Shown: positions 26,021-34,220 of the stretch, piece by piece | How the letters are laid out: the number at the start of each line of letters is the position of its first letter | Position numbering within the stretch: position 1 is the stretch's first letter | DNA from: Kutzneria buriramensis | Lineage (GTDB): Bacteria > Actinomycetota > Actinomycetes > Mycobacteriales > Pseudonocardiaceae | Length of the DNA: 64,000 nt | Direction of reading: 5' to 3' | Assembly: GCF_043575855.1 (NCBI RefSeq) | Contig: NZ_CP144375.1 | Span: 5,518,001-5,582,000, forward strand | Made by a program: the position numbers and the translations under genes | The notes under the pieces: generated by a model | What the model was told of the DNA's origin: nothing | What the model saw: only the letters and a program-made list of their open reading frames with translations | Database searches by the model: none

Positions 26021-26707
26021 ATGAGCGAGGCGTCGCAGCCGCCGATGGACGTCGTGGAGCGGGTGTTCGGCGGCGGGTCGTCGGGGGCAATCAAGTTCGC
26101 CGCGCTTCTGGCCGATCATGGAGTGGAGCGCGGTCTGATCGGACCGCGCGAGGTGGACCGGCTCTGGGACCGCCATCTGTTCAACTCGGCCGTACTCGCC
26201 GAGTTGGTTCCGCAGAACTGCCGGGTGGTGGACGTAGGCTCGGGGGCGGGACTTCCTGGCATCCCGTTGGCGATCACGCGGCCGGACATCCGGCTGACTC
26301 TGCTAGAGCCGATGGCGCGTCGCATCGCCTGGCTTCAGGAGGTCGTGGACACGCTCGGTCTCGACGTCGAGGTGATGCGGGGCCGGGCCGAGGAACCCGA
26401 GGTGCGTCGCCGGCTCGGTGGCAGCGACGTGGTCACCGCCCGGGCGGTGGCTCCCCTGGAGCGACTGGCCAAGTGGTGCCTGCCGCTCCTCCGGCCCGGT
26501 GGCGAGCTGCTGGCGCTCAAGGGGGCCAGCGCGGCCGAGGAACTGGATCGCGATGCGGCAGCGGTGGCGAAGGCGGGTGGCGGCCGGCAGCGGTTGGCCA
26601 CGTGTGGCGCCGACGTGCTGGAGGTGCCGACGACCGTCGTGGTGATCGGGCGGGATGAACAGGTGGGGCGTCGTGACGGCGGGCGTCGGAGACGGAAGGA
26701 TGGGTGA
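26021..26707 (+). CDS. rsmG: 16S rRNA (guanine-N7) methyltransferase RsmG
   Basis: SAM-dependent enzyme (228 aa) that methylates G527 (E. coli numbering) of 16S rRNA; loss gives low-level streptomycin resistance in many bacteria. The SAM site is VVDVGSGAGLPGIPLAI. Upstream, GPREVDRLWDRHLFNSAVL and later TARAVAPLERLAKWCLPLL are family segments. ATG 26021 gives the start MSEASQPPMDVV; a GTG at 26000 is in frame but abuts parS. The stop overlaps parA (GTGA). Order rsmG-parA-parB is the common one. Confidence 0.96.
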   Translation: MSEASQPPMDVVERVFGGGSSGAIKFAALLADHGVERGLIGPREVDRLWDRHLFNSAVLAELVPQNCRVVDVGSGAGLPGIPLAITRPDIRLTLLEPMARRIAWLQEVVDTLGLDVEVMRGRAEEPEVRRRLGGSDVVTARAVAPLERLAKWCLPLLRPGGELLALKGASAAEELDRDAAAVAKAGGGRQRLATCGADVLEVPTTVVVIGRDEQVGRRDGGRRRRKDG

Positions 26708-27732
26708 GCGTGTACTCGGATCCCCAGATCGGAGCGCCGCATGTTCCACGTGAAACAGCGAGACTCGCAGAGGCACACGACGGGCCCGTCGGAGCCGGAG
26801 AGGTACTACGCCCGATGAATCCAGCAATGAGCGAGTCGGTCATGGCCGGCGAAGGCGCCACCTGGACTCCGATCGAAGCCGAGGCTCAGCGCGCCGCCAA
26901 GGTGCTGCACCCGGATTCGTTGAAGCTCCCCCGCCCGGCCCACCGCCGCATCCTGACGGTGGCCAACCAGAAGGGTGGCGTCGGCAAGACGACCAGCACG
27001 GTCAACCTTGCCGCCGCCCTCGCCCTGCACGGTCTGAAGACGCTCGTGATCGACCTAGACCCGCAGGGCAACGCCAGCACCGCGCTCGCCATCGAGCACC
27101 GGTCCGGCACGCCGTCGGTCTACGAGGTGCTGATCGGCGAGATCTCCATCGCCGACGCGGCGGCGGTCAGCGAGCAGTCCGAGAATCTCTACTGCGTGCC
27201 GGCCACCATCGACCTCGCCGGCGCGGAGATCGAGCTCGTGTCCATGGTCGCCCGCGAGTCGCGGCTCAAGGAGGCGCTGTCCAGCGAGGCGCTCGACGAG
27301 CTCGGCATCGACTACGTCTTCATCGACTGCCCGCCGTCCCTCGGCCTGCTGACGGTCAACGCGCTCGTCGCGGCCAAGGAGGTGCTGATCCCGATCCAGT
27401 GCGAGTACTACGCGCTCGAGGGGCTCGGCCAGCTACTGCGCAACATCGACCTCGTGAAGGCGCACCTGAACCCGGCGCTGGACGTCTCCACCATCCTGCT
27501 CACCATGTACGACGGCCGCACCAAGCTGGCCGACCAGGTGACCAGCGAGGTGCGTGGGCACTTCGGCGACACCTGCCTCCAGACGGTCATCCCACGCAGT
27601 GTGAAGGTCTCCGAGGCGCCTGGCTACGGCCAGACGGTGCTCGCCTACGACCCGGGCTCCCGGGGCGCGATGAGCTACCTGGACGCCGCCCGTGAGATCG
27701 CCGACCGCGGCACCGAGATGGAGAACGCATGA
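26704..27732 (+). CDS. parA: Chromosome-partitioning ATPase ParA
   Basis: ATPase (342 aa from GTG 26704) that with ParB and parS segregates the origin region. The deviant Walker A is ANQKGGVGKTTSTVNLA (about 81-97); Walker B is DYVFIDCPPSLGLLTVNAL. A polar N-terminal extension of about 75 residues is typical of actinobacterial ParA. A consensus parS (26742-26757) is translated here as HVPRET, residues 13-18. The start codon overlaps the rsmG stop by 4 nt; ATG 26815 is an alternative that would leave parS untranslated. The stop overlaps parB (ATGA). Confidence 0.96.
   Translation: MSVYSDPQIGAPHVPRETARLAEAHDGPVGAGEVLRPMNPAMSESVMAGEGATWTPIEAEAQRAAKVLHPDSLKLPRPAHRRILTVANQKGGVGKTTSTVNLAAALALHGLKTLVIDLDPQGNASTALAIEHRSGTPSVYEVLIGEISIADAAAVSEQSENLYCVPATIDLAGAEIELVSMVARESRLKEALSSEALDELGIDYVFIDCPPSLGLLTVNALVAAKEVLIPIQCEYYALEGLGQLLRNIDLVKAHLNPALDVSTILLTMYDGRTKLADQVTSEVRGHFGDTCLQTVIPRSVKVSEAPGYGQTVLAYDPGSRGAMSYLDAAREIADRGTEMENA
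26742..26757. promoter_or_regulatory. parS site 4, inside the parA reading frame
   Basis: TGTTCCACGTGAAACA fits the 16-bp parS consensus in which the fifth base is variable. It lies 38 bp into parA. Confidence 0.88.
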
Positions 27733-28718
27733 CACCGCCGGAACGCAAGGGTGGTCTGGGCCGCGGCCTCGCGGCGCTGATCCCCCAGGGGCCGCCTCCG
27801 GGCGAGACCAACGGCGGCGGTGTCACGATCGGCACCATCCCGGACAGCGCTCCCCCGGCCGTCGTCGGCGGCAACACGGTGGCCGGCGCGGTCTACCGCG
27901 AGGTGCCGATCACCGAGATCAAGCCGAACCCGAAGCAGCCTCGGCAGGTCTTCGACGAGGAGGCGCTCGCCGAGCTGGAGCACTCCATCCGCGAGTTCGG
28001 GCTGATGCAGCCGATCGTGGTCCGCGAGTTGGGCCGCGGCTCGTACGAGCTGGTGATGGGCGAGCGCCGCTGGCGCGCCTCGCAGCGTGCCGGCCTCGAC
28101 GCGATCCCGGCGATCGTGCGGCAGACCGCCGACGACGCGATGCTCCGCGACGCGTTGCTGGAGAACATCCACCGGGCGCAGCTGAACCCGCTCGAAGAGG
28201 CGGCGGCCTATCAGCAGCTGCTGGACGAGTTCGAGGTGACGCACGAGGAACTGGCCAGCCGCATCGGCCGCAGCCGGCCGGTCATCACCAACACCATCCG
28301 GCTGCTGAAGCTGCCGCTGCCGGTGCAGCGCCGCGTCGCCGCCGGCGTGCTGTCGGCGGGCCACGCCAGGGCGCTGCTCGGCCTGGAGGACTCCGGCTCG
28401 CAGGAGGATCTGGCGGCGAAGATCGTCGCCGAGGGGCTGTCGGTGCGGGCCACCGAGGAAGCGGTGACGCTGGCGAAGAGCGAGGCGCCGGCCAAGCCGA
28501 AGCCCGCTCCCCGCAAGCCGATCCACGCCCCCGGTCTCCAGGACCTCGCCGACAAGCTGTCGGACTCGTTCGACACCCGGGTCAAGGTCGAGCTGGGACG
28601 TCGCAAGGGCCGGATCGTGGTCGAGTTCGGGTCGGTCGACGACCTCGAACGCATCGTCGGCCTCATCGCGCCGGATGCGGCAAATCGGACACGGATCGAC
28701 GACATCCAGTCACCTTGA
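27729..28718 (+). CDS. parB: Chromosome-partitioning protein ParB
   Basis: DNA-binding CTPase clamp (329 aa) that loads at parS and spreads along DNA. The N-terminal KGGLGRGLAALIP is the ParA-interacting peptide. The CTPase/ParB domain includes NPKQPRQVFDEEALAELEHSIREFGLMQPIVV and GERRWRASQRAG. The helix-turn-helix that reads parS is in LASRIGRSRPVITNTIRLLKLP (about 177-198). The C-terminal dimerisation domain is about 263-329. Coupled to parA; the gap behind it holds the 56-bp repeat array. Confidence 0.98.
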   Translation: MTPPERKGGLGRGLAALIPQGPPPGETNGGGVTIGTIPDSAPPAVVGGNTVAGAVYREVPITEIKPNPKQPRQVFDEEALAELEHSIREFGLMQPIVVRELGRGSYELVMGERRWRASQRAGLDAIPAIVRQTADDAMLRDALLENIHRAQLNPLEEAAAYQQLLDEFEVTHEELASRIGRSRPVITNTIRLLKLPLPVQRRVAAGVLSAGHARALLGLEDSGSQEDLAAKIVAEGLSVRATEEAVTLAKSEAPAKPKPAPRKPIHAPGLQDLADKLSDSFDTRVKVELGRRKGRIVVEFGSVDDLERIVGLIAPDAANRTRIDDIQSP

Positions 28719-28779
28719 CCACTTACGTCACGGTGACGAAGCGGTTTTTCGGGGCGGACACGCCGGCGGGAACGAGGAT

Positions 28780-29352
28780 GAGTCGCGCCGGTGACGAAGG
28801 GGTCTGATCCGGGCGAGCCAGCGGAACGAAGCGTGAGTCGCGCCGTCGGCGGAGAGGACTTCGAGCGGGACGCGCCGGTGGGGGATGAAGAAGAGCCGCG
28901 CCCGGCGACGACAAGGATTCGAGCCGGGCGGGCGGCAACGACGGTGAGTCGCGCCGGTGACGAAGGGGATTCCGACCGGGGGCAAGCCGGCGGATCGAAT
29001 GTGACTCGCGTGCCGGTGGCGATGAAGGTCGAGTGGGGCGAGCCGGCAGGAACCAGGAGAGTCGCGCCGGTGGCGAAGAGCGTTCCGGGAGGGCCGGGCT
29101 GGCGGATCGAATGTGACTCGCGTGCCGGTGGCGATGAAGGTCGAGCGGGGCGAGCCGGCAGGAACCAGGAGAGTCGCGCCGGTGGCGAAGAGCGTTCCGG
29201 GAGGGCCGGGCTGGCGGATCGAATGTGACTCGCGTGCCGGCGGCGATGAAGGTCGAGCGGGGCGAGCCGGCAGGAACCAGGAGAGTCGCGCCGGTGGCGA
29301 AGAGCGTTCCGGGAGGGCCGGGCCGGCGGACCGGGAGTGGGTCGCGCCGGCG
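28780..29352. repeat. Tandem array of 11 units with about 56-bp period
   Basis: The motif GAGTCGCGCCGG or a close variant begins at 28780, 28835, 28893, 28946, 29003, 29059, 29115, 29171, 29227, 29283 and 29339. The period is exactly 56 bp in the right half and 53-58 bp in the left half. Positions 28989-29324 consist of three near-identical 112-bp copies, each made of two diverged 56-bp units. A period of 56 or 112 is not divisible by 3, which argues against a coding repeat. The array fills most of the 646-bp gap between the converging parB and ddl-like genes; nothing else is seen there. Confidence 0.9.
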
Positions 29353-29364
29353 GGCTCCGGTTGC

Positions 29365-30318
29365 TCAGCGAGCGCCTCGGGCGACGGCTCGCTCGATCAG
29401 GGTCGCGAAGGTGTCGCCGAGCGAGCGGCCGGCAGCCTCGATGGCCATGGGCAGCAGCGAGGTCTCGGTCAGCCCGGGCGACACGTTCACCTGAAGGAAG
29501 TTGACCGTGCCGTCCGGGGCGACGATCGCGGTGGTGCGCGAGACGTCCCGCAGCCCGAGGAGCCGGTGCGCGGCGACGGCCAGCTCGCCGACCTCGACGG
29601 CCACCGCCGGCGCGAGCCGAGCGGGCGTGTGGAACTCCGTGAGGCCGGCGGTGTATCGGGCGGTGTAGTCGTACGTGCCGGTGGTCGGGCTGATCTCCAC
29701 CGCCGGCAGTGCCTCCGGCCCGGCCGGACCCTCCAGCACGCCGACGGCCACCTCGACGCCGTCGACGAACTGCTCGGCCAGCACGGTGTCGCCGTACGCC
29801 AGGCAGCCGACCATCGCGGCCGGCAGCTCGGCGGCGTCCCGGACCACCTGAGTGCCCAGCGCGGAACCGCCCTGGTCGGGCTTGAGGATCAGCGGCAGCC
29901 CTATCCGGTCCACCAGCGCGTCGAGCACGGCCTGCGCGCCCAGCTCCCGGAACGTGCTGTGGGGAAGCACGACCCAGTCCGGCGTGGTCAGCCCGACACG
30001 GGCCAGCTCGGCCTTGGCGGTCGGCTTGTCCCAGGACCGCCGGCACGACCGCGAGTCGGTGCCGACGTAGGGCACGCCGAACATCTCCAGGATCGACTGG
30101 ATGGAGCCGTTCTCGCCCTCACCGCCGTGCAGCGCGACGACCACCGCGTCCGGCTTGTTGGTGCGCAGCCGCTCCAGCAGGCCGGCGTCGGCGTCCCACT
30201 CCTCCACGGTCAACCCCACCGACCGCAGCGCGGCCGACAACCGGCGACCCGAGCGCAGCGACACGTCCCGCTCGTGCGACAACCCACCCGACAGCACGGC
30301 GACCCAGCGATCCGACAT
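29365..30318 (-). CDS. D-alanine--D-alanine ligase family protein
   Basis: ATP-grasp ligase of 317 aa. N-terminal VAVLSGGLSHERDVSLRSG and ALHGGEGENGSIQ are Ddl substrate and helix motifs. The ATP-grasp lysine is in PLILKPDQGGSALG, and the metal-binding segment reads LQVNVSPGLTETS where classical Ddl has LEVNTLPGMT. This substitution (Glu to Gln, Asn kept) and the short length suggest a divergent member; it may make D-Ala-D-Ala or another dipeptide. ATG 30318 is preferred (GGTGA 5 nt upstream) to GTG 30327. It is not near other mur genes here, and a housekeeping ddl is likely elsewhere. Confidence 0.85.
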   Translation of the reverse strand: MSDRWVAVLSGGLSHERDVSLRSGRRLSAALRSVGLTVEEWDADAGLLERLRTNKPDAVVVALHGGEGENGSIQSILEMFGVPYVGTDSRSCRRSWDKPTAKAELARVGLTTPDWVVLPHSTFRELGAQAVLDALVDRIGLPLILKPDQGGSALGTQVVRDAAELPAAMVGCLAYGDTVLAEQFVDGVEVAVGVLEGPAGPEALPAVEISPTTGTYDYTARYTAGLTEFHTPARLAPAVAVEVGELAVAAHRLLGLRDVSRTTAIVAPDGTVNFLQVNVSPGLTETSLLPMAIEAAGRSLGDTFATLIERAVARGAR

Positions 30319-30339
30319 GGCAGTCACCGTAGATGACGG

Positions 30340-31659
30340 TCAGGCGGTGTCCGGAGTCGGCGTCTGCGCGCCGGACAGCCGGCGGTGCGACACCGTGCCG
30401 AAGGTGTGCAGCAGCTCCAGCTCGCCCTCCAGCACGGCGGCCAGCCGGCGCACGCCCTCCCGGATCCGCTCCGGCGTCGGGTAGCAGTACGACAGGCGCA
30501 TCTGGCGGCTGCCGAAGCTGTCCGCGTAGAACGCGGTGCCCGGCACGTAGGCCACGCGCTGCGTGACGGCCCGCGGCAGCATCGCCTTGGTGTCCAGACC
30601 CTCCGGCACCGTCAACCACACGTAGAAGCCGCCCTGGGGCTTGGTCCATGTGCAGCCGGCGGGCAGCTGCTGCTCCATCGCGGCCAGCGTGGCGTCCCGG
30701 CGCTCCCGGTACGCCTCCCGGTAGGTCTTGATCTGGCCCTTCCAGTCGTGCTGCGACAGGTAGCGGCTCACCACGGCCTGGGTGAACGCCGGCGGGCAGA
30801 GCGTCGCCGACTCGGCGGCCAGCACCAGCTTCTCCCGCACCGCATGCGGCGCCAGCACCCAGCCGACCCGCAGGCCGGGGGCGAAGGTCTTGGAGAACGA
30901 CCCGAGGTACACAACGTTGGTCGGCTCCACCGACCGCAGCGCCGGGTAGGTCTGGCCGTCGAAGCCGAGCAGCCCGTACGGGTTGTCCTCGACCACCAGC
31001 ACGTCGTGCTGGGCGCAGATCTCCAGGATCTCCGAGCGGCGCTGCACCGACAGCGTCACGCCGGCCGGGTTCTGGAAGTTGGGGATGGTGTAGAGGAACT
31101 TCACCCGGCGGCCCTGGGCGCGCACCGCGGCCAGGGCCTGGCGCAGCGCCTCGGGCACCAGTCCGGCGTCGTCCATCTCGACGTGCACCACCTGCGCCTG
31201 GTAGGCGGAGAAGGTGCCCAGCGCGCCCACGTAGGACGGGGCCTCGGCCAACACGACGTCACCCGGGTCGCAGAACACCCGGGTGACCATGTCCAGCCCC
31301 ATCTGGGAGCCGACGGTGACCACCACGTCGTCGGGGTGCGCGGTGATCCCCTCCAGGGCCATCACCTCGCAGATCTGCTCGCGCAGCTCGACGGTGCCCT
31401 GCGCGGAGCCGTACTGGAGCGCGGTCAGGCCCTCGGTCGCCACCAGCTGGCCGACGTCGGCGGCGAGCGAGTCCAGCGGAAGTGCGGAAAGATAGGGCAT
31501 GCCGCCGGCCAGGGAGACAACCTCGGGGCGGCTCGCCACCGCGAAGAGCGCTCGGATCTCAGATGCCGTCATGCCCGCCGTCCGCGCCGCGTAGCGGCCG
31601 AGGTGCGGGTCGAGGCTACGTCCGGCCTGGTGCGCCGGCTGAGATCCGGTGTCGCTCAC
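30340..31659 (-). CDS. PLP-dependent aminotransferase, class I/II (2-aminoadipate/AlaA-type)
   Basis: Fold-type I aminotransferase of 439 aa. The PLP lysine lies in GSFSKTFAPGLRVGW; NPAGVTLSVQRR, VVEDNPYGLLGF and the RLSYCYPTPE arginine segment are also present. It lacks the N-terminal GntR domain of MocR regulators, so it resembles free LysN/ARO8-like enzymes of broad amino-acid specificity. GTG 31659 has GGGAGG at good spacing. It starts upstream of the ddl-like gene with a 21-bp gap, so the two probably form an operon; a D-amino-acid or wall-precursor link is possible but unproven. Confidence 0.88.
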   Translation of the reverse strand: MSDTGSQPAHQAGRSLDPHLGRYAARTAGMTASEIRALFAVASRPEVVSLAGGMPYLSALPLDSLAADVGQLVATEGLTALQYGSAQGTVELREQICEVMALEGITAHPDDVVVTVGSQMGLDMVTRVFCDPGDVVLAEAPSYVGALGTFSAYQAQVVHVEMDDAGLVPEALRQALAAVRAQGRRVKFLYTIPNFQNPAGVTLSVQRRSEILEICAQHDVLVVEDNPYGLLGFDGQTYPALRSVEPTNVVYLGSFSKTFAPGLRVGWVLAPHAVREKLVLAAESATLCPPAFTQAVVSRYLSQHDWKGQIKTYREAYRERRDATLAAMEQQLPAGCTWTKPQGGFYVWLTVPEGLDTKAMLPRAVTQRVAYVPGTAFYADSFGSRQMRLSYCYPTPERIREGVRRLAAVLEGELELLHTFGTVSHRRLSGAQTPTPDTA

Positions 31660-31815
31660 GCCTGCCTCCCTCAACATGTGAGGCGTGGTAGATCAGACGA
31701 GTGTAACGGGCGTCCCGATCGGGGCTGAGTCCTTCCGGCGCTCGTCACACCGGCCTATGCTGGTTCGCGTTCCCGTGGGGTCACGCGGGGTTCAGGTCTG
31801 CGCGTGGGAGGTCGG

Positions 31816-32454
31816 GTGTCGCGGCGCGTTGTGGGCGTCACTCTGGACAACCTGGAGCACCTCCCTAAGCGGTGCCGTAAGTGCGTGTTCTGGGAGCTGG
31901 CTCCGCACCTGAAGGAGCAGGCCGAGGAGTACGGGCAGACCGACTTCGAGAAGGAGGCCTGGGTCTCCAGCGTGCTGCTGGAGTGGGGCTCCTGCGGTCG
32001 CATCATCTACGTGGACAACGTGCCCGCCGGCTACGCGCTGTACGCGCCGCCGAGCGCCGTGCCCCGTGCCGTTGCCTTCCCCACCGCCCCGGTGTCGGCC
32101 GACGCCGTGCTGCTGACCGCGCTGCGGGTGCTGCCCGAGTTCGAACGGGGCGGCCTGGGCCGGGTGCTGGTACAGGCGGTGGCCAAGGACCTCACCCGCC
32201 GCGGCGTGAAGGCGATCGAGGCGTTCAGCGACGCGTCCATCGACGACGAGTCCAGCTGCGTGATCCCGGCGAACTTCCTGCTCTCCGTCGGCTTCAAGAC
32301 GGTCCGTCCGCACCCGCGCTGGCCCCGGCTGCGCCTGGAGCTGCGCACCGCCCTGTCGTGGAAGGAAGACGTCGAGGCGGCGCTGGAGCGGCTGCTCGGC
32401 ACCGTCACCATCACCGGCGTCGGCAGCGCCGAACCCAGCCTGCGCCCGGCGTGA
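31816..32454 (+). CDS. GNAT family N-acetyltransferase-like protein
   Basis: Protein of 212 aa with the GNAT fold: the acetyl-CoA loop region reads VLPEFERGGLGRVLVQAVAKDLTRRGVKAIEAF (Q/RxxGxG/A-like). The N-terminus LDNLEHLPKRCRKCVFWE with a CxxC pair is characteristic of an actinobacterial group next to the cwlM gene (Rv3916c position). GTG 31816 is chosen because GGGAGG lies 4 nt upstream and it gives VSRRVVGVTLDNL. Substrate unknown. Converges on the amidase gene. Confidence 0.85.
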   Translation: MSRRVVGVTLDNLEHLPKRCRKCVFWELAPHLKEQAEEYGQTDFEKEAWVSSVLLEWGSCGRIIYVDNVPAGYALYAPPSAVPRAVAFPTAPVSADAVLLTALRVLPEFERGGLGRVLVQAVAKDLTRRGVKAIEAFSDASIDDESSCVIPANFLLSVGFKTVRPHPRWPRLRLELRTALSWKEDVEAALERLLGTVTITGVGSAEPSLRPA

Positions 32455-32458
32455 AAAA

Positions 32459-32495
32459 CGCCCCTGACCAGCAGGGGAAGCACTGGGCAGGGGCG
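32459..32495. terminator. Terminator between the GNAT gene and the amidase gene
   Basis: CGCCCCTG (32459-32466) pairs with CAGGGGCG (32488-32495). On the minus strand the stem is followed by TTTTTC, so it mainly serves the amidase gene; the plus side has a weak ATTTGT. Confidence 0.6.
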
Positions 32496-32512
32496 ATTTG
32501 TCGATCTCTCGC

Positions 32513-33658
32513 CTACTCGGCCTTGGCCAGCTCGTGCCGGATCAGGTCGGCGAACGTGAAGGTGCCGGTCGGCTGGTCGTTCTCACCCAGCAGGTAGAGC
32601 CGCTTCACCGCGACCAGGATGCCCTCGGCCACGGTGTCCCGGAACGTCGGATCGGCCAGCTTGCCCCGGTCCGCGGCGTTGGTCAGGTAGCCGACCTCGA
32701 TCCGCACCGCCGGGCAGCGGGTGCCGACCAGGATGTCCCAGGTGCGGCCGTGCGTGCGGCAGTCCGGCAGTCCGGTGCGGGCCACCAGCTCGCGCTGGAT
32801 GAAGCCGGCCAGCGTCTCGCCCACCGTCGAGGTGGTGGTGCCGTTGCCGGTGCCGTAGTGGAACGTCGCCACGCCGCTGGCCTGCGGCGACGCGTTCGCG
32901 TCGACGTGCAGCGACAGGATCAGGTCCGCGCCCGCCTCGTTGGCGAACCGGGCCCGCTCCCGCTCCGGCGGGCACTGGTCGGGGCCGCGGGACAGCAGCG
33001 CCTCCATGCCGGTGGCCTGCATGCGGCCCTCCAGCCGGCGGGCCAGGTCCCAGACCACGTCGGCCTCGCTGTGCGTGCCGACGACCACGCCGCGGTCCCG
33101 GCCGCCGTGGCCCGGGTCGATCACGATGCGCTTGCCGCGCAGCCGCGGACCGGCCTGGCGGACCTGCTCCTGCTCGCGGAGCAGCACCGGCCGGCCGCCG
33201 CGGACCTTCGGCGTCAGCTGGCGCAGCGCGCGGACCGTCTCCGCGCCGCAGATGCCGTCGACGGTCAGGCCGTACTCCCGCTGGAAGCTGCGCAGCGCCA
33301 GCTCGGTCTGCTGGTCGAACACGCCGGTGTGGCGGCCCGCGTCGAAGCCCAGCTCCAGCAGCCGCTCCTGGAGGGTGGCCACGTCGTCGCCCGTCAGCGG
33401 GTGCGAGACCAGGTACGTCAGCGGGCGGTCGCCGAGCTGGTACGTGGCGGCACGCAGGGCTGCGTAGGTGGCCGGGCCGACCAGGCCGTCGGTGATCAGG
33501 CCTCGCTGCTGCTGGAAGGCACGCACCGCGTGCTCCACCTCGGCGTCGAAGACGACCTCGCCATCCCGTGCGGTCGCCGACAGCAGCCCCAGCGCGATGA
33601 GAGTCGACCTGATCTCGGCAACTGCCGGACCGACGTCACCGCGACGGAGAACCTGCAT
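32513..33658 (-). CDS. cwlM: CwlM-type N-acetylmuramoyl-L-alanine amidase family protein
   Basis: Protein of 381 aa with two peptidoglycan-binding domains (about 3-62 and 80-145) followed by an Amidase_3 domain (about 172-360). The zinc and catalytic set looks complete: IDPGHGGRD (His), THSEADV (Glu), LSLHVDAN (His) and RIEVGYLTN (Glu). There is no signal peptide, so it is probably cytoplasmic; in mycobacteria CwlM is a PknB substrate that stimulates MurA rather than a wall hydrolase. ATG 33658 gives MQVLRRGDVGPAV, the usual start. Next to trxA-trxB as in M. tuberculosis (Rv3915). Confidence 0.93.
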   Translation of the reverse strand: MQVLRRGDVGPAVAEIRSTLIALGLLSATARDGEVVFDAEVEHAVRAFQQQRGLITDGLVGPATYAALRAATYQLGDRPLTYLVSHPLTGDDVATLQERLLELGFDAGRHTGVFDQQTELALRSFQREYGLTVDGICGAETVRALRQLTPKVRGGRPVLLREQEQVRQAGPRLRGKRIVIDPGHGGRDRGVVVGTHSEADVVWDLARRLEGRMQATGMEALLSRGPDQCPPERERARFANEAGADLILSLHVDANASPQASGVATFHYGTGNGTTTSTVGETLAGFIQRELVARTGLPDCRTHGRTWDILVGTRCPAVRIEVGYLTNAADRGKLADPTFRDTVAEGILVAVKRLYLLGENDQPTGTFTFADLIRHELAKAE

Positions 33659-33803
33659 ACACCCTCGCTCGTCTAGGGCGCCGGATACCTCCGGCGCGGT
33701 GTGTGACGCCCTATTGTGCCCTGCCCGTGACAATGCTCAGAACAGGGCTACGCAGAGCGTTCGGCCCACTACGGAGCTGGTCCGAACGGCCCAGAAGCGC
33801 AGC

Positions 33804-33836
33804 GACCCGTGCGTCGAAGGGTAAGACGCACGGGTC
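33804..33836 (-). terminator. Terminator-like hairpin downstream of trxA
   Basis: Perfect 12-bp inverted repeat (33804-33815 with 33825-33836) and 9-nt loop, 26 nt beyond the trxA stop. No U tract follows on the minus strand. Confidence 0.6.
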
Positions 33837-33862
33837 ACTCGAACGGGTTGCCTCGCGGCGTG

Positions 33863-34189
33863 TCACAACACCGCGGAAAGCTCCTTGAGCATCGCGGCCT
33901 TCGGCTTGGCGCCGACGATCTGCTTGGCCGGCAGGCCGTTCTGGAAGAGGATCATGGTCGGCACCGACATGATCTGGTACTCCCGGGCGATCGCCGGGTT
34001 GGCGTCGATGTCCAGCTTGGCAATGGTCAGCTTGTCCGCGTGCTCGGCGGCGATCTCCTCCAGCACCGGCGCGACCATCTTGCACGGACCGCACCAGGTC
34101 GCCCAGAAGTCCACCAGCACGGGCTTCTCGCTCTTGAGGACGTCCTGGTCGAAGGACTTGTCCGTGACGGTCACGGTGTTGCCGGCCAT
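33863..34189 (-). CDS. trxA: Thioredoxin
   Basis: 108-aa disulphide reductase with the active site WATWCGPCK (Cys32 and Cys35 by family numbering, near residues 33-36 here) and the cis-proline SVPTMILF. Cytoplasmic, reduced by the TrxB encoded 31 bp upstream in the same leftward operon. Corresponds in position to trxC of M. tuberculosis (Rv3914). Confidence 0.98.
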   Translation of the reverse strand: MAGNTVTVTDKSFDQDVLKSEKPVLVDFWATWCGPCKMVAPVLEEIAAEHADKLTIAKLDIDANPAIAREYQIMSVPTMILFQNGLPAKQIVGAKPKAAMLKELSAVL

Positions 34190-34220
34190 GTTCTCTCCTA
34201 CGTGGGTGAAGGGACGAAGC

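Noticed and set aside
28989..29324. Possible CRISPR array
   Set aside because: 112-bp units are contiguous without variable spacers and no cas genes are near.
28211..30046. Long minus-strand frame over the 56-bp repeats with repeated peptides such as TGATLLVPAG
   Set aside because: The repeat period is not a multiple of 3, so the peptide phase shifts from unit to unit; it also covers parB in antisense.
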